A stretch of 64,000 bases of DNA from Bacteroidia bacterium (GTDB lineage: Bacteria; Bacteroidota; Bacteroidia; Cytophagales; JAAEPT01): NCBI GenBank assembly GCA_030431525.1, contig JAUIJC010000017.1, forward strand, positions 1-64,000. The letters run 5' to 3'. Below are positions 17,128 through 25,417 of the stretch, in pieces. Position 1 is the stretch's first letter, and each line of letters opens with the position of its first letter. The notes below the pieces were generated by a model that was not told the DNA's origin, made no database searches, and was given only the letters and a program-made list of their open reading frames with translations. Both the position numbers and the translations under genes were made by a program.

Positions 17128-18159
17128 TCACCTCTCCGCACTCACCACCAATTCCCTCGTCGGCTCCACTTCCACCATCACCAAATTTGGAGCAACCACC
17201 ACAGTGGATAACTTTTTCCGCTTCTGGCGAATCTCAACAGCCTCAGCATTTTCCACTTCCAAAAGAAGTGTCATTGAAACAGGCTCATTTTCTCCCAACT
17301 GCTGAGCATCCAGCAAAAATGAAATGGTGGTTTCCCCATTAGCCTCAACCTTCGTCAGGCTCACCGCCTTTCGGGTTTTGTGGTAAGCCAACACCTCGCT
17401 TGGCGTAGCCACCCAAAGCTCACCGCGTTCCTGCTTGGCTTGAAGTGAATCCAAATACTTCCGGTAGTCCTTGAGCCAAAGTGTGTTCCATGACCCATCA
17501 TTCACGCCGTGCATGGACTGAATGGCAAAGCCTCCAGAAGATGCAGTGAGGTCCGCCACACTATCCATTTGCTCAATGGTCAACTCGCCATTTACCATGA
17601 AAAAGTCAAGCTCCATCGGGCTGGCAAAATCATAAGGATTCACCCGATTGTAATGTCCTGCCCTTGCACCTTGGTAGCCGATGGATTGGATATAAGCATT
17701 GCTGGTATCGGTGTGGATATCATAAGGATAAATGAAAAACGTAGGCTCCTCACCCAAGTTCTTCTTCATCAACTGATGGCATTGGAGGTATTCCTCCTCG
17801 TAATCCTGCGGTTGCAACACATAGCAGTCAGGCCACCACGTCAAACTATCGGCGGAACGGTGCTGGTGCGTATGATTGATGGGCTCATGACCACGCTTGA
17901 TCATTTTCTTGGCGTAGGCCCAATCCTGATAGGTGCAATGCTTGGACACCACTCCAAATGCGAAAGGAATGTTTCGGTTAAATGCCATCGTATCGGCATA
18001 GTTGCGGATACCGTGCGTCATCGGGACGCAATAATCATCGTGGATGATGGAATAAGCGCCTTGGGCATTATGGCGCCAAGGAGCGATGCGCACGCTTTTT
18101 ACTTGGGCAACCGCCGACAAAACAGACAACAGGAAAAGAGGGATAAAAAGAAATTTCAT
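17128..18159 (-). CDS. Secreted polysaccharide deacetylase (NodB-like)
   Basis: The 343-aa product has a signal peptide ending near Ala-Val-Ala-Gln (residue 19). NodB motif 1 appears as SIIHDDY (His40-Asp41-Asp42) instead of the more common TFDD. Motif 2 is NHTHQHR, with His96 and His100 as the likely metal ligands. Later elements include FFIYPYD (motif 3-like) and QSMHG (motif 5-like). The family removes N- or O-acetyl groups from chitin, peptidoglycan or exopolysaccharide; which one is not visible. A C-terminal 90-residue beta-rich part (from about 255) has no clear match. The gene is convergent with the small lipoprotein gene and divergent from the SDR gene. Confidence 0.88.
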   Translation of the reverse strand: MKFLFIPLFLLSVLSAVAQVKSVRIAPWRHNAQGAYSIIHDDYCVPMTHGIRNYADTMAFNRNIPFAFGVVSKHCTYQDWAYAKKMIKRGHEPINHTHQHRSADSLTWWPDCYVLQPQDYEEEYLQCHQLMKKNLGEEPTFFIYPYDIHTDTSNAYIQSIGYQGARAGHYNRVNPYDFASPMELDFFMVNGELTIEQMDSVADLTASSGGFAIQSMHGVNDGSWNTLWLKDYRKYLDSLQAKQERGELWVATPSEVLAYHKTRKAVSLTKVEANGETTISFLLDAQQLGENEPVSMTLLLEVENAEAVEIRQKRKKLSTVVVAPNLVMVEVEPTRELVVSAER

Positions 18160-18247
18160 AGTTTATGTTTTGGAATTCTTTCCAACCACAAAAATAGCTG
18201 GTCACAATGGCTATTGTTTAACCGTTTGTCATGTGATTCCTACCAGA

Positions 18248-18310
18248 CAAACATTGTGCATTAGACCTGACAGGTTTTGGAAACCTGTCAGGTCTAATGC
18301 ACAATGTTTG
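18248..18310. repeat. Perfect 30-bp inverted repeat with 3-nt loop
   Basis: Arms 18248-18277 and 18281-18310 are exact reverse complements separated by TGG. The core, ACCTGACAGGTTT around the loop, is a sequence often seen between genes in Bacteroidetes. The element lies between two divergent genes, 16 bp before the SDR start, so it is not placed as a simple terminator; it would lie within the 5' leader of the SDR gene if transcription starts upstream. Confidence 0.9.
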
Positions 18311-18326
18311 ACAAAAACGAAACGCT

Positions 18327-18998
18327 ATGAAACCCCAACGCATTTTTATCACTGGCGGAAGCTCCGGCATTGGCAAGGCCACCCTTGAACTTTTAAAGCA
18401 GGAAGGTGCTCAATTAGCGTTCTGCGGATTGGAAGAAAACTTGGTGAAGGAAGTCAGCCAAGGACTGGAAATTCCCGCCATTTGTGTGAACTTATCCACA
18501 GAGGATGGGGTTCTGGAAGCCCATCAATTCGCCGAGGACTGTTTGGGAGGAATTGACGTGTTGATCAATAACGCGGGAGGAGCACTCGCCAAGCCCTTTG
18601 AGGCGTTGACCAGAGCGGACTTTGAATACATGTACGCCCTTAACGCCATTGCGCCAGCCCGACTTTCCCAATTGGTCCTACCTCATTTCCGACAAAAGGG
18701 ACAGGGCGACATCATTAACATCGGGGCGACTGGCGCCCATTATGGCTTCAAAACAGGAACGGCCTATGCCTCCAGCAAATCGGCTTTGGCGAACATTTCA
18801 AAATGCATGGCCACTGAATTGCGGGAGCACAACATCAGGGTGATGCATATTGACCCGAGCCGTGCTTTTGACGAACCAACCAGAGCCAAAGGCCAACTCA
18901 CCTATTCGGATATCGCCCAAATGATTGTGGCAGTTTTGAAAATGGAACGGAACGCCTTTGTGCCCGAAATGAGCGTGTGGGCCACCAATCCATTTTAA
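18327..18998 (+). CDS. Short-chain dehydrogenase/reductase (SDR)
   Basis: The 223-aa product is a classical SDR with the TGGSSGIG cofactor loop at residues 8-15, the NNAGG motif, and the YASSK active-site Tyr and Lys. The usual catalytic Ser strand reads NIGATGAHYG, so a Thr may replace Ser. At 223 aa it is slightly short (typical 240-260) because the C-terminal substrate loop is trimmed. It probably oxidises or reduces a small alcohol or ketone with NAD(P); the substrate is unknown. It stands alone, preceded by a strong palindrome. Confidence 0.9.
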   Translation: MKPQRIFITGGSSGIGKATLELLKQEGAQLAFCGLEENLVKEVSQGLEIPAICVNLSTEDGVLEAHQFAEDCLGGIDVLINNAGGALAKPFEALTRADFEYMYALNAIAPARLSQLVLPHFRQKGQGDIINIGATGAHYGFKTGTAYASSKSALANISKCMATELREHNIRVMHIDPSRAFDEPTRAKGQLTYSDIAQMIVAVLKMERNAFVPEMSVWATNPF

Positions 18999-19154
18999 AT
19001 AAATGTTAAATATTTATTAGCACGTTTATATTTTTGGAGAAAACCGTGTCCATACACTAAATTATCATAAGAGGAACCGTACCAATTTCCCACTATTTAG
19101 GAATTCCCGCTGTTTTCGATTCCACACATCCACTTTCGGAGGCTCACGCAGAAT

Positions 19155-20501
19155 ATGTCCATCACCTCAAAAATCAAGAAATCCCTTTTTCGGCTGGTCA
19201 CGCCAGAAAAACTTCAAAACTATCCCATCCCCCACGATGAGATTGCCCGTTTGAACAGCCTTCTGAGCTACGACATCATGGACACGCCTTCGGAGAAGGC
19301 CTTTGACGACATCGCTAAATTGGCGTCGGAAATCTGCGACGCTCCCATTGCCCAAATCAATTTCATTGGGGAAGAAGAGCAATTCTCAAAAGTGTCCCTT
19401 GGTTTGCCAGACGGGAACCTCCCGCGCATGGCCTCCTTTTGTAACCACACCATTATGCAAAAGGAGATTTTGGAAATCATGGACATCGCTAAAAACGATT
19501 ATTTCAAAGATGCGCCCTCAGTAAAATGGTTCCCGAAACTTCGGTTTTACGCGGGCGCCCCAATCACCACCTCTGATGGACATAACTTGGGAAGTCTCTG
19601 CGTCTTGGACAAAAAGCCTGGAAAACTCAGCGATTTTCAACGTCGGGCCCTGAAAACTCTTTCGGAGCAAATCATCAAACAATTGGAGTTGGGGAAAACG
19701 GTGAAGAGCTTCCACAAGGTCAACCTATTATTGGCCGAAAGGGACCAGCGCATCACCGATTCCATCAATTACGCCAAGAACATCCAAAGTGCGCTATTGC
19801 CGTCCAGTCTGCTCTTGAAAGAAATTCTACCCGAGCACTTTCTACTTTTCAAGCCAAAAGATGTGGTTTCTGGGGATTTCTATTGGGTGAAAACCTGGGG
19901 TAACAAAAGCCTCATCGCCGTAGCCGACTGTACAGGTCATGGCATTCCTGGAGCCTTTATGAGCATGTTGGGCATGGGATTGCTCAATGAGATTTGTCAA
20001 GACCACTGCCCCAAACCAAATGAAATTTTGGAAGTGCTCCGCGAGAAGGTCAAAAGCTCACTGAAACAACATCTGGGAGAATCAAGCTCCAAGGATGGGA
20101 TGGATATGAGCCTTTGTCTGTTGGACATGGATAAGCGGGAACTCCAATTCGCTGGGGCCTATAATCCTCTTTGCATCGTTCGCCAAGGAAAAATCAACAT
20201 CACCAAGGCCGACCGTCAGCCCGTTGCCATCTACCCTAAGGAAAAGCCGTTCACCAACCATACTATTCCATTGGAGCATGGCGATTATGTTTACCTGTCC
20301 ACCGATGGGTTTGCTGACCAGTTCAATGCTAAGGGAGACAAGTTCAAGTCAAAAAACTTCAGAACGCTTTTGAATGATATTGCCCAGCTTCCTGCCTCAG
20401 AACAAGGCGAAAAATTGGAAAACGAGTTTAAAGCATGGAAAGACGGCACTGAACAATTGGATGATGTGACGGTCTTGGGATTTCAGGTTGTTTTTGAATG
20501 A
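19155..20501 (+). CDS. GAF domain-SpoIIE/RsbU-type serine phosphatase
   Basis: The 448-aa cytoplasmic protein has a GAF sensor domain at about residues 25-175 (FDDIAKLASEIC through GSLCVLDKKPG) and a PP2C-type SpoIIE phosphatase domain at about 205-446. Metal-binding motifs are visible: VVSGDFYW, ADCTGHGIPGAF and STDGFADQF. The linker (residues 185-215) looks helical. Such proteins dephosphorylate STAS anti-anti-sigma factors in partner-switching pathways, or act in other Bacteroidetes signalling. A stand-alone STAS protein lies at 32395-32778 and could be its substrate, which is inference. No anti-sigma kinase is seen in the window. Confidence 0.92.
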   Translation: MSITSKIKKSLFRLVTPEKLQNYPIPHDEIARLNSLLSYDIMDTPSEKAFDDIAKLASEICDAPIAQINFIGEEEQFSKVSLGLPDGNLPRMASFCNHTIMQKEILEIMDIAKNDYFKDAPSVKWFPKLRFYAGAPITTSDGHNLGSLCVLDKKPGKLSDFQRRALKTLSEQIIKQLELGKTVKSFHKVNLLLAERDQRITDSINYAKNIQSALLPSSLLLKEILPEHFLLFKPKDVVSGDFYWVKTWGNKSLIAVADCTGHGIPGAFMSMLGMGLLNEICQDHCPKPNEILEVLREKVKSSLKQHLGESSSKDGMDMSLCLLDMDKRELQFAGAYNPLCIVRQGKINITKADRQPVAIYPKEKPFTNHTIPLEHGDYVYLSTDGFADQFNAKGDKFKSKNFRTLLNDIAQLPASEQGEKLENEFKAWKDGTEQLDDVTVLGFQVVFE

Positions 20502-20536
20502 TTTTTTGAGTCGATGGGATAAATCCCATGGTTAAG

Positions 20537-20612
20537 ATGAACCGCCTTTTCAGGGCTACAACTGTACAGCCCTGAAAGGGCGTCTCTTCTCAGCAAAGGA
20601 CTTCAGTCCTTT
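20537..20612. repeat. Intergenic palindromes of the CAGGGCT / GGGCG family
   Basis: An imperfect hairpin (about 20543-20582) built on CCTTTTCAGGGCT and AGCCCTGAAAGGG is followed by a perfect AAAGGAC-TTCA-GTCCTTT hairpin (about 20595-20612). Related pairs occur at 35361-35408 and 37568-37646. They may also end transcription of the phosphatase gene, but no T-run is present. Confidence 0.7.
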
Positions 20613-20692
20613 GTTTGGTTGTTTCCCAACCGAAAAAATTTGAATCCTTCCCTACTTTTTCCATTTTTCAATCCTCATAAAAACTCCCCCTC

Positions 20693-21667
20693 ATGAAAAA
20701 GCAATTCTTCCTATTCTCACTTTTGATTGCAATGTTTTTTGGTTGCCAAAAAGGCAATCAGGAAGGCCTCGTCCCTGTTGAGGATATGGCCTTTGAAAAG
20801 AGCACGGAAGAAATCGAAGAGGAATTATTTGTCGAAGGCGACAATGAAAAAGTTTTTTTCACAAATGCCAGTGGAACAAACGTGCAAACTGCAGTCTTAT
20901 CAGATGCAAGTTTAAGCACCTCTCATGCAACATTCTCAGGAAACGCATCACCTCCAAAAAAACAGGAACCTGTTCCCTCTATTTCCCAAGACAAAAAAGT
21001 CATCAAAACTGCCCACGTGGGTTTCGAAACGGATAGCGCCAACTACACCGCCCAGCGCATCAATAGCATTTGCCGTGAGTTTGGAGCTTATGTTTCCAAG
21101 GAAAAAACCGACAACTCCAGCTACCGCATCACCACAGAAATCACGCTCCGCACGCCAACCCAGCATTTCGATGCGATATTGGAAAAACTGACCACCGGCG
21201 TTAAAAAACTCGATTACCAAAACGTGGACGCCAAGGATGTCACGGAGCAATTCGTGGATATCAAAGCCCGCCTAAAAGCAAAAAAGGAAGTAGAAAAACG
21301 CTACATCGAACTGTTGGGCAAAGCCAAAACCATTGAGGAAATCCTTTCGATTGAGGAACGAATTCGCAGAATCCAAGAGGAAATCGAAGCAAAAACAGGA
21401 CGCCTACGCTACCTACAAGACCAAGTTAGCTACAGCACCATCCACTTGGAATATTACCAAAACAAGGAAACCAAAGTTGTGGTTGCCAAGGGCCCGGGCT
21501 TCTTCGGAAAAAGCTTGACGGCCATCAAAAAAGGTTGGGATGGGATGCTTGGTTTTGTCGTTGGGATACTGCACATTTGGCCTTTGGTGCTTATTTTAAT
21601 TTTGGGTGGATTTGCCATTCGCCGAAAGTTCAGTAAAGTCCAAAAATCGGGGCAAAAACCCCTTTAA
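20693..21667 (+). CDS. DUF4349-family lipoprotein
   Basis: The 324-aa product has a lipobox ending at Cys18 (FFGCQ). It contains the DUF4349 pattern: a beta-strand part with IKTAHVGFETDSANYTAQ, then ITLRTPTQHFDAILEKL, the VTEQFVDIKARLKAKKEVE coiled coil, and YLQDQVSYSTIHLEYYQ. A C-terminal membrane segment (about residues 283-307) is followed by a basic tail, so the protein would be held both by lipid and by a transmembrane helix. The function of DUF4349 is not known; envelope roles are often assumed. It lies 27 bp before the amidase gene and the two are probably co-transcribed. Confidence 0.88.
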   Translation: MKKQFFLFSLLIAMFFGCQKGNQEGLVPVEDMAFEKSTEEIEEELFVEGDNEKVFFTNASGTNVQTAVLSDASLSTSHATFSGNASPPKKQEPVPSISQDKKVIKTAHVGFETDSANYTAQRINSICREFGAYVSKEKTDNSSYRITTEITLRTPTQHFDAILEKLTTGVKKLDYQNVDAKDVTEQFVDIKARLKAKKEVEKRYIELLGKAKTIEEILSIEERIRRIQEEIEAKTGRLRYLQDQVSYSTIHLEYYQNKETKVVVAKGPGFFGKSLTAIKKGWDGMLGFVVGILHIWPLVLILILGGFAIRRKFSKVQKSGQKPL

Positions 21668-21694
21668 GTTTCAGAAAATCATAAGCAACTGCGT

Positions 21695-22657
21695 ATGCGC
21701 AAACATTTACTGTTTCTACCTGTTGCCCTTTTTCTTATAATTTTTGGTGTGGTTACGCCGGCCATGGCCGACAATACAACACCATTCTTTGTGGTCATCG
21801 ACGCAGGCCACGGAGGAAAAGATCCGGGCTATATGCCCAGCTCAAAAAAGTACAATAAGGAAAAGGAGATCAACCTTCGCATTTCAAAGAAGTTGGGTGC
21901 TTACATCAACGAGAACCTTCCTGGTGTTCGGGTGATTTACACGCGTACTTCTGACAAATACTTAAGCCTTGATGAGCGCGTAGCCATCGCCAACCGCAAT
22001 GGCCGAAACGGCGTGTTTATCAGCGTCCATTGCAACGGAAGCCCACGTCGCTCCAGCAAGGGAACCGAAACCCACATCCACAGCCGTGAGTTCTCAAGCA
22101 GTGTACGCTTGGGCACATTGGTGGAAGAGGAATTCAGAACCCGCGCCAAGCGCAACAGCCGTGGTATCAAAACCAAGGAAGACCGCAATCATAACTTGCA
22201 GGTATTGGCGGAAACCATGATGCCGGGCGTTTTGATTGAGACGGGCTTTTTGTCCAATCCTTCCGAGGAAAAGTTCTTGAATTCGGACCATGGGCAAACA
22301 TTGGTTGCTTCAGCCATTTTCCGTGCATTCAGAAGCTATTATTACGGAAAGGTTCCTCCTTCGGCGCGTCCGAGCGAACCAGCTCAACCCGCAATGGCCA
22401 CGGCAAAGGAAAAGCCTGCCACAACTACTGCATCTACGGAAACCAAGAAGTACCGCGTACAAGTCTTGGCTACCTCGGAACCTGTTAAATTGAGTGACTC
22501 TCGTTTTAAAGGTGTGACGGTACAGGAGTTCCAAACGCAAGGAACTTTTAAATACAAATACGTGGTGGGTGAAGCCTCCACGCCTGAAGAGGCCCGTAAA
22601 TTGGCCAAACAGCTTAAGAAAAAGGGATTTGAAGGCGCCTTTGTGGTCAGCCTCTAA
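21695..22657 (+). CDS. N-acetylmuramoyl-L-alanine amidase (Amidase_3) with SPOR-like C-terminus
   Basis: The 320-aa product has a signal peptide ending near Ala-Met-Ala (residue 25) and an Amidase_3 domain at about 31-215. Zinc and catalytic motifs are IDAGHGGKDPG (His39), KEKEINLRISKKLG (Glu), FISVHCNGSP (His) and VLIETGFLSNP (catalytic Glu). A linker rich in Ala/Thr/Pro leads to a C-terminal domain of about 70 residues (YRVQVLATSEPV through GFEGAFVVSL) with the SPOR pattern, which binds denuded glycan at the septum. The enzyme should cleave the amide between MurNAc and L-Ala in the periplasm during cell separation. It forms a pair with the DUF4349 gene and ends at a strong terminator. Confidence 0.93.
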   Translation: MRKHLLFLPVALFLIIFGVVTPAMADNTTPFFVVIDAGHGGKDPGYMPSSKKYNKEKEINLRISKKLGAYINENLPGVRVIYTRTSDKYLSLDERVAIANRNGRNGVFISVHCNGSPRRSSKGTETHIHSREFSSSVRLGTLVEEEFRTRAKRNSRGIKTKEDRNHNLQVLAETMMPGVLIETGFLSNPSEEKFLNSDHGQTLVASAIFRAFRSYYYGKVPPSARPSEPAQPAMATAKEKPATTTASTETKKYRVQVLATSEPVKLSDSRFKGVTVQEFQTQGTFKYKYVVGEASTPEEARKLAKQLKKKGFEGAFVVSL

Positions 22658-22683
22658 TGCTTTTTTAGGTAAGTGGTAAACAT

Positions 22684-22746
22684 AAAAAAAGAGGTAAGCA
22701 TCTCGAATCCAGTAACTTGTATTCGAGATGCTCACCTCTTTTTTTA
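22684..22746. terminator. Bidirectional intrinsic terminator
   Basis: Arms 22684-22708 and 22721-22745 pair over about 25 bp with one mismatch, with A7 at the left foot and T7 at the right foot. It lies between the convergent amidase and rhodanese genes and can serve both. Confidence 0.92.
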
Positions 22747-22764
22747 TTACTTCTTGCCTCTTCT

Positions 22765-23463
22765 TTATGCGGCATAGGAGCAAATGCCATTCTTGCAGAC
22801 AACATTTGCCTTCTTGAACTCTTGGAAGTGGCCAAGAACCACCGTCAATCGGTCATAGCCAGCTCGTTTCAAAACCGAGGCGGCAACCATTGCCCTGTAA
22901 CCTGTTGAGTCATACAGATAGCAATTCCACGACGGGCTAACTCTCTTTAGGTTATTGTGAATAAGGCTCAGTGGATAGAACAAGGCATCCTCCACATGCT
23001 CATCAATATATTCATCGGAGCGCCTTACGTCGATACAGGTAATGCCCGGCTCCTTGAGCTCAGCGCCAAATCCCATCGGACTGATGGTTGATATGGTCGC
23101 AATATCCTGATGCCTCGACTTCCAGTTCTCAAAGCCGCCTTTTAGGAATCCGATGGCTTTGGAAAAACCGATTCTGGCCAGTCGCTTCACAACCTCCTTC
23201 TCCTCTCCTTTAGGACAAACCAGCAATACAGGCGCGTCATATGGTCGAACCACTGCCGCCACCCAATAGGCAAACGGACCATCCAGCCCCACGTTAATAG
23301 ATCCGGGAACGTGTCCACGAGCAAAGAGCTGTGCGGGACGGGTATCCAACACCACCGCACCCTTGTCCAATTCCTTTTTGAACTCCTTTATGGTATATAG
23401 AGGCAGTTCCTGCACCACAACTGTCTTTGCGGTAGAGGGCCGTTTTTTCGTTTCTTTCTTCAT
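22765..23463 (-). CDS. Tandem rhodanese-domain protein
   Basis: The 232-aa product has two rhodanese domains (about residues 20-115 and 125-218) and no signal peptide. The first contains VVLDTRPAQLFARGHVPGS and an active-loop Cys83 (LLVCPKGEE). In the second, the loop position is Asp185 (YLYDSTGYR), so it is probably inactive. Motifs such as FLKGGFENW closely match the double-rhodanese half of metallo-beta-lactamase/rhodanese/rhodanese fusion proteins (persulfide dioxygenase type), but the beta-lactamase domain is missing. It may transfer sulfur in trans with such an enzyme; that is inference. The C-terminus has a CKNGIC pair that could be a redox site. Confidence 0.87.
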   Translation of the reverse strand: MKKETKKRPSTAKTVVVQELPLYTIKEFKKELDKGAVVLDTRPAQLFARGHVPGSINVGLDGPFAYWVAAVVRPYDAPVLLVCPKGEEKEVVKRLARIGFSKAIGFLKGGFENWKSRHQDIATISTISPMGFGAELKEPGITCIDVRRSDEYIDEHVEDALFYPLSLIHNNLKRVSPSWNCYLYDSTGYRAMVAASVLKRAGYDRLTVVLGHFQEFKKANVVCKNGICSYAA

Positions 23464-23785
23464 AGGTCCTGATCGTTAGCGGGACAAAAAGTGGCTTATC
23501 CCCATCGATAGAACGCTCCCCTACCCTGCCAGCGTATCTCAGCAAGGCATGAAAAATTGAGCAGATAGGGAAGATTATGTAACTTGTGCCTTTGCTTTTC
23601 AACTTAGCGAAAGAAAAATAATAAGCTGAACCAGTCACCTTGTTCTTTTGCCCGCTGTTCGTAGCAACTTGATTTGCGATAGCTACGCTATCCCTGCATC
23701 AACTTGCCACAAACAGCGAACAAAATAACTGTGCCTTAGTGGACCAGTTTATTATTTCACTTTCGCTTAAAGTCACTTTCTGTCA
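23464..23785. other. Intergenic region upstream of the K+ channel gene
   Basis: This 322-bp gap between divergent genes is about half filled by the long inverted repeat at 23606-23767, entered separately. The part at 23464-23605 shows no repeat or clear promoter. A minus-strand frame of 114 codons running through 23294-23638 is a shadow of the rhodanese gene. Confidence 0.5.
23606..23767. repeat. Long imperfect inverted repeat (about 160 bp)
   Basis: The left arm (23606-23683) and the right arm (23687-23767) are reverse complements at roughly three quarters of positions, starting with AGCGAAAG / CTTTCGCT at the outer ends and closing on a perfect GATAGC-TAC-GCTATC core at 23678-23692. The element ends 18 bp before the K+ channel start. 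It could be a folded RNA in the leader, a non-autonomous mobile element remnant or a large REP-like unit. Confidence 0.8.
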
Positions 23786-24859
23786 ATGACTTTCTTTAAT
23801 AGAAACCGCCTCAAGAAACTGTTGATAACGGCCTTGGGGGTCTTCGGCTTTTTGGGAGCGCTGGAATTGCTCGTCTATTTTGAGAGCCATTCTCCAGACT
23901 CTTCCATCCACAGCTTGGCCGACGGGCTTTGGTTCTCCTTGGTCACCTTGACCACGGTGGGCTACGGCGACATGTACCCCGTCACCCCAATCGGAAAAAT
24001 CATCGGCTCGGCCTACATCCTGCTGAGCGTCGGACTCATCGGTTTCTTAATCGGTAACATCTCCTCCCGCATCAACCGCTACATGGAAAACAAAAAACTC
24101 GGACATATGGGCACCAACTTTGACAACCACATCATCATCATTGGCTGGGACGATTTTGCCCGCCAAGTGACCAACCAAATTTTTCACTCCAGCCAGAACG
24201 TGGCCATCGTTACGGACAACCGCAACGACATCGAGCTCATCAAGGACCTCTATCCGGGAAACAAAGTTTTCACCCTTTTTGCCGACTACCACAACTTGGA
24301 GGCTTTGGATAAGGTGAACATTAAACAGGCGGCCAGCGTGTTCATCAACCTACCTGATGACACAGAGGTGTTGGTGTATATGCTGAACATCAAAAAAGCC
24401 TTTGGCGAGGTGCCGATCGTTGTTTCACTGGAGAACCCAAACCTCAAGGACACCTTTAAGGCGGCGGGCGTAACCTACATGATTTCAAAAACTGAAATCG
24501 CTTCCAAGCTGGTAGCCAGCTTCATTTTTGAGCCAGATGTGGCGCACCTCACCGAGGATATCATGTCCACGGCCATCGAGGGTGAAGAAGAGAACTTTGA
24601 CCTTCAGCAGTATTTGGTCACTGAAGAAAACCCTTATGTGGGGAAAAATGGGCTGGAAGTCTTCATGGACCTAAAAACCAGCCACGATACTGTCTTCATG
24701 GCCATCAGCCGTGGCAAAAAGCTGATTAAAAACCCTTCCAAGGAAATGATTATTCAGGCTGGCGATTACCTCATCGTTATGGCCAATGGCTTCACCAAGG
24801 CCAGTTTGGAAAAGACCTTTCAGGTGACCGAAGGCAAAGGAGTCGCTACTTGCCTTTAA
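23786..24859 (+). CDS. Two-TM potassium channel with RCK (TrkA-N/TrkA-C) domains
   Basis: The 357-aa product has TM1 at about residues 10-28, a pore loop with selectivity filter TTVGYGD at 56-62, and TM2 at about 68-90. The cytoplasmic part has a TrkA-N/RCK Rossmann domain (about 107-225) and a TrkA-C domain (about 265-345). The first RCK strand reads HIIIIGWDDFARQV, so the usual GxGxxG nucleotide loop is changed to GWDDFA, which may alter ligand binding. This is the MthK-like architecture: four subunits form a K+-selective inner-membrane pore gated by ligand binding to the RCK ring. Start at 23786 places the N-terminal basic residues just before TM1. It is convergent with DUF302, with 3 bp between stops. 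Confidence 0.93.
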   Translation: MTFFNRNRLKKLLITALGVFGFLGALELLVYFESHSPDSSIHSLADGLWFSLVTLTTVGYGDMYPVTPIGKIIGSAYILLSVGLIGFLIGNISSRINRYMENKKLGHMGTNFDNHIIIIGWDDFARQVTNQIFHSSQNVAIVTDNRNDIELIKDLYPGNKVFTLFADYHNLEALDKVNIKQAASVFINLPDDTEVLVYMLNIKKAFGEVPIVVSLENPNLKDTFKAAGVTYMISKTEIASKLVASFIFEPDVAHLTEDIMSTAIEGEEENFDLQQYLVTEENPYVGKNGLEVFMDLKTSHDTVFMAISRGKKLIKNPSKEMIIQAGDYLIVMANGFTKASLEKTFQVTEGKGVATCL

Positions 24860-24862
24860 GAA

Positions 24863-25252
24863 TCAAAGCTGGTCCAGCACATTCAGCAACTTGCGTTTGA
24901 GCTGGACGAGCCAACGTCCCAAAGCGAAGTTTCCGATGATATCCATGGACGCCTCGGGGTTGACGATAAACACCTCGATGGCGCCATCATCATTTTCTTC
25001 CACCACCACGTTCCAAGGCATAATAGCACCCGCCTTGGCTTCAGTCTGGAGAGCTTGGTGAGCGATTTGGGAGCTAAACACCCCAAACACATGGTAGTTT
25101 TTGAAAGCCACATTTAACTGTTCCTTCAGCAAGTCCTTGATGCTGATGTCCGTGAGGATTTGGAAACCTTCCTTGGAAATGGAGTCCTTGACCTTTTGCT
25201 GAACAAGGTCAAAACTGGTATTGTGGAAAATACGGTGTAAATAGTAACTCAT
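24863..25252 (-). CDS. DUF302 family protein
   Basis: The 129-aa product matches the DUF302 pattern: an N-terminal helix of the form FDLVQQKVKDSISKEGFQIL, the middle strand YHVFGVFSSQIAHQAL, the MPWNVVVEE strand and an acidic GAIEVFIVNPEASM segment. The fold is a small alpha/beta unit whose function is not known; family members occur in many bacteria, often beside sulfur or metal genes. No signal peptide is seen. The stop is 3 bp from that of the convergent K+ channel gene. Confidence 0.8.
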   Translation of the reverse strand: MSYYLHRIFHNTSFDLVQQKVKDSISKEGFQILTDISIKDLLKEQLNVAFKNYHVFGVFSSQIAHQALQTEAKAGAIMPWNVVVEENDDGAIEVFIVNPEASMDIIGNFALGRWLVQLKRKLLNVLDQL

Positions 25253-25417
25253 ACGCCTTTTCGCCCTGCAACCCTTCAGGCAAAAGCCATGATTTGGATG
25301 AGGCCTTCCAGCCGAACTGGTGTTGTTGCAAAAGAACGAAGGCCTTCGAGAAATAGTTTATCAAGCTTATTCCATCACCGCAGACCTCCTTATTCTGCCT
25401 CCTTGACACACTCAACT

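Noticed and set aside
17509-18264. 251-codon plus-strand frame over the polysaccharide deacetylase
   Set aside because: Overlaps a gene with clear NodB motifs and a signal peptide; its sequence is low in normal protein character.
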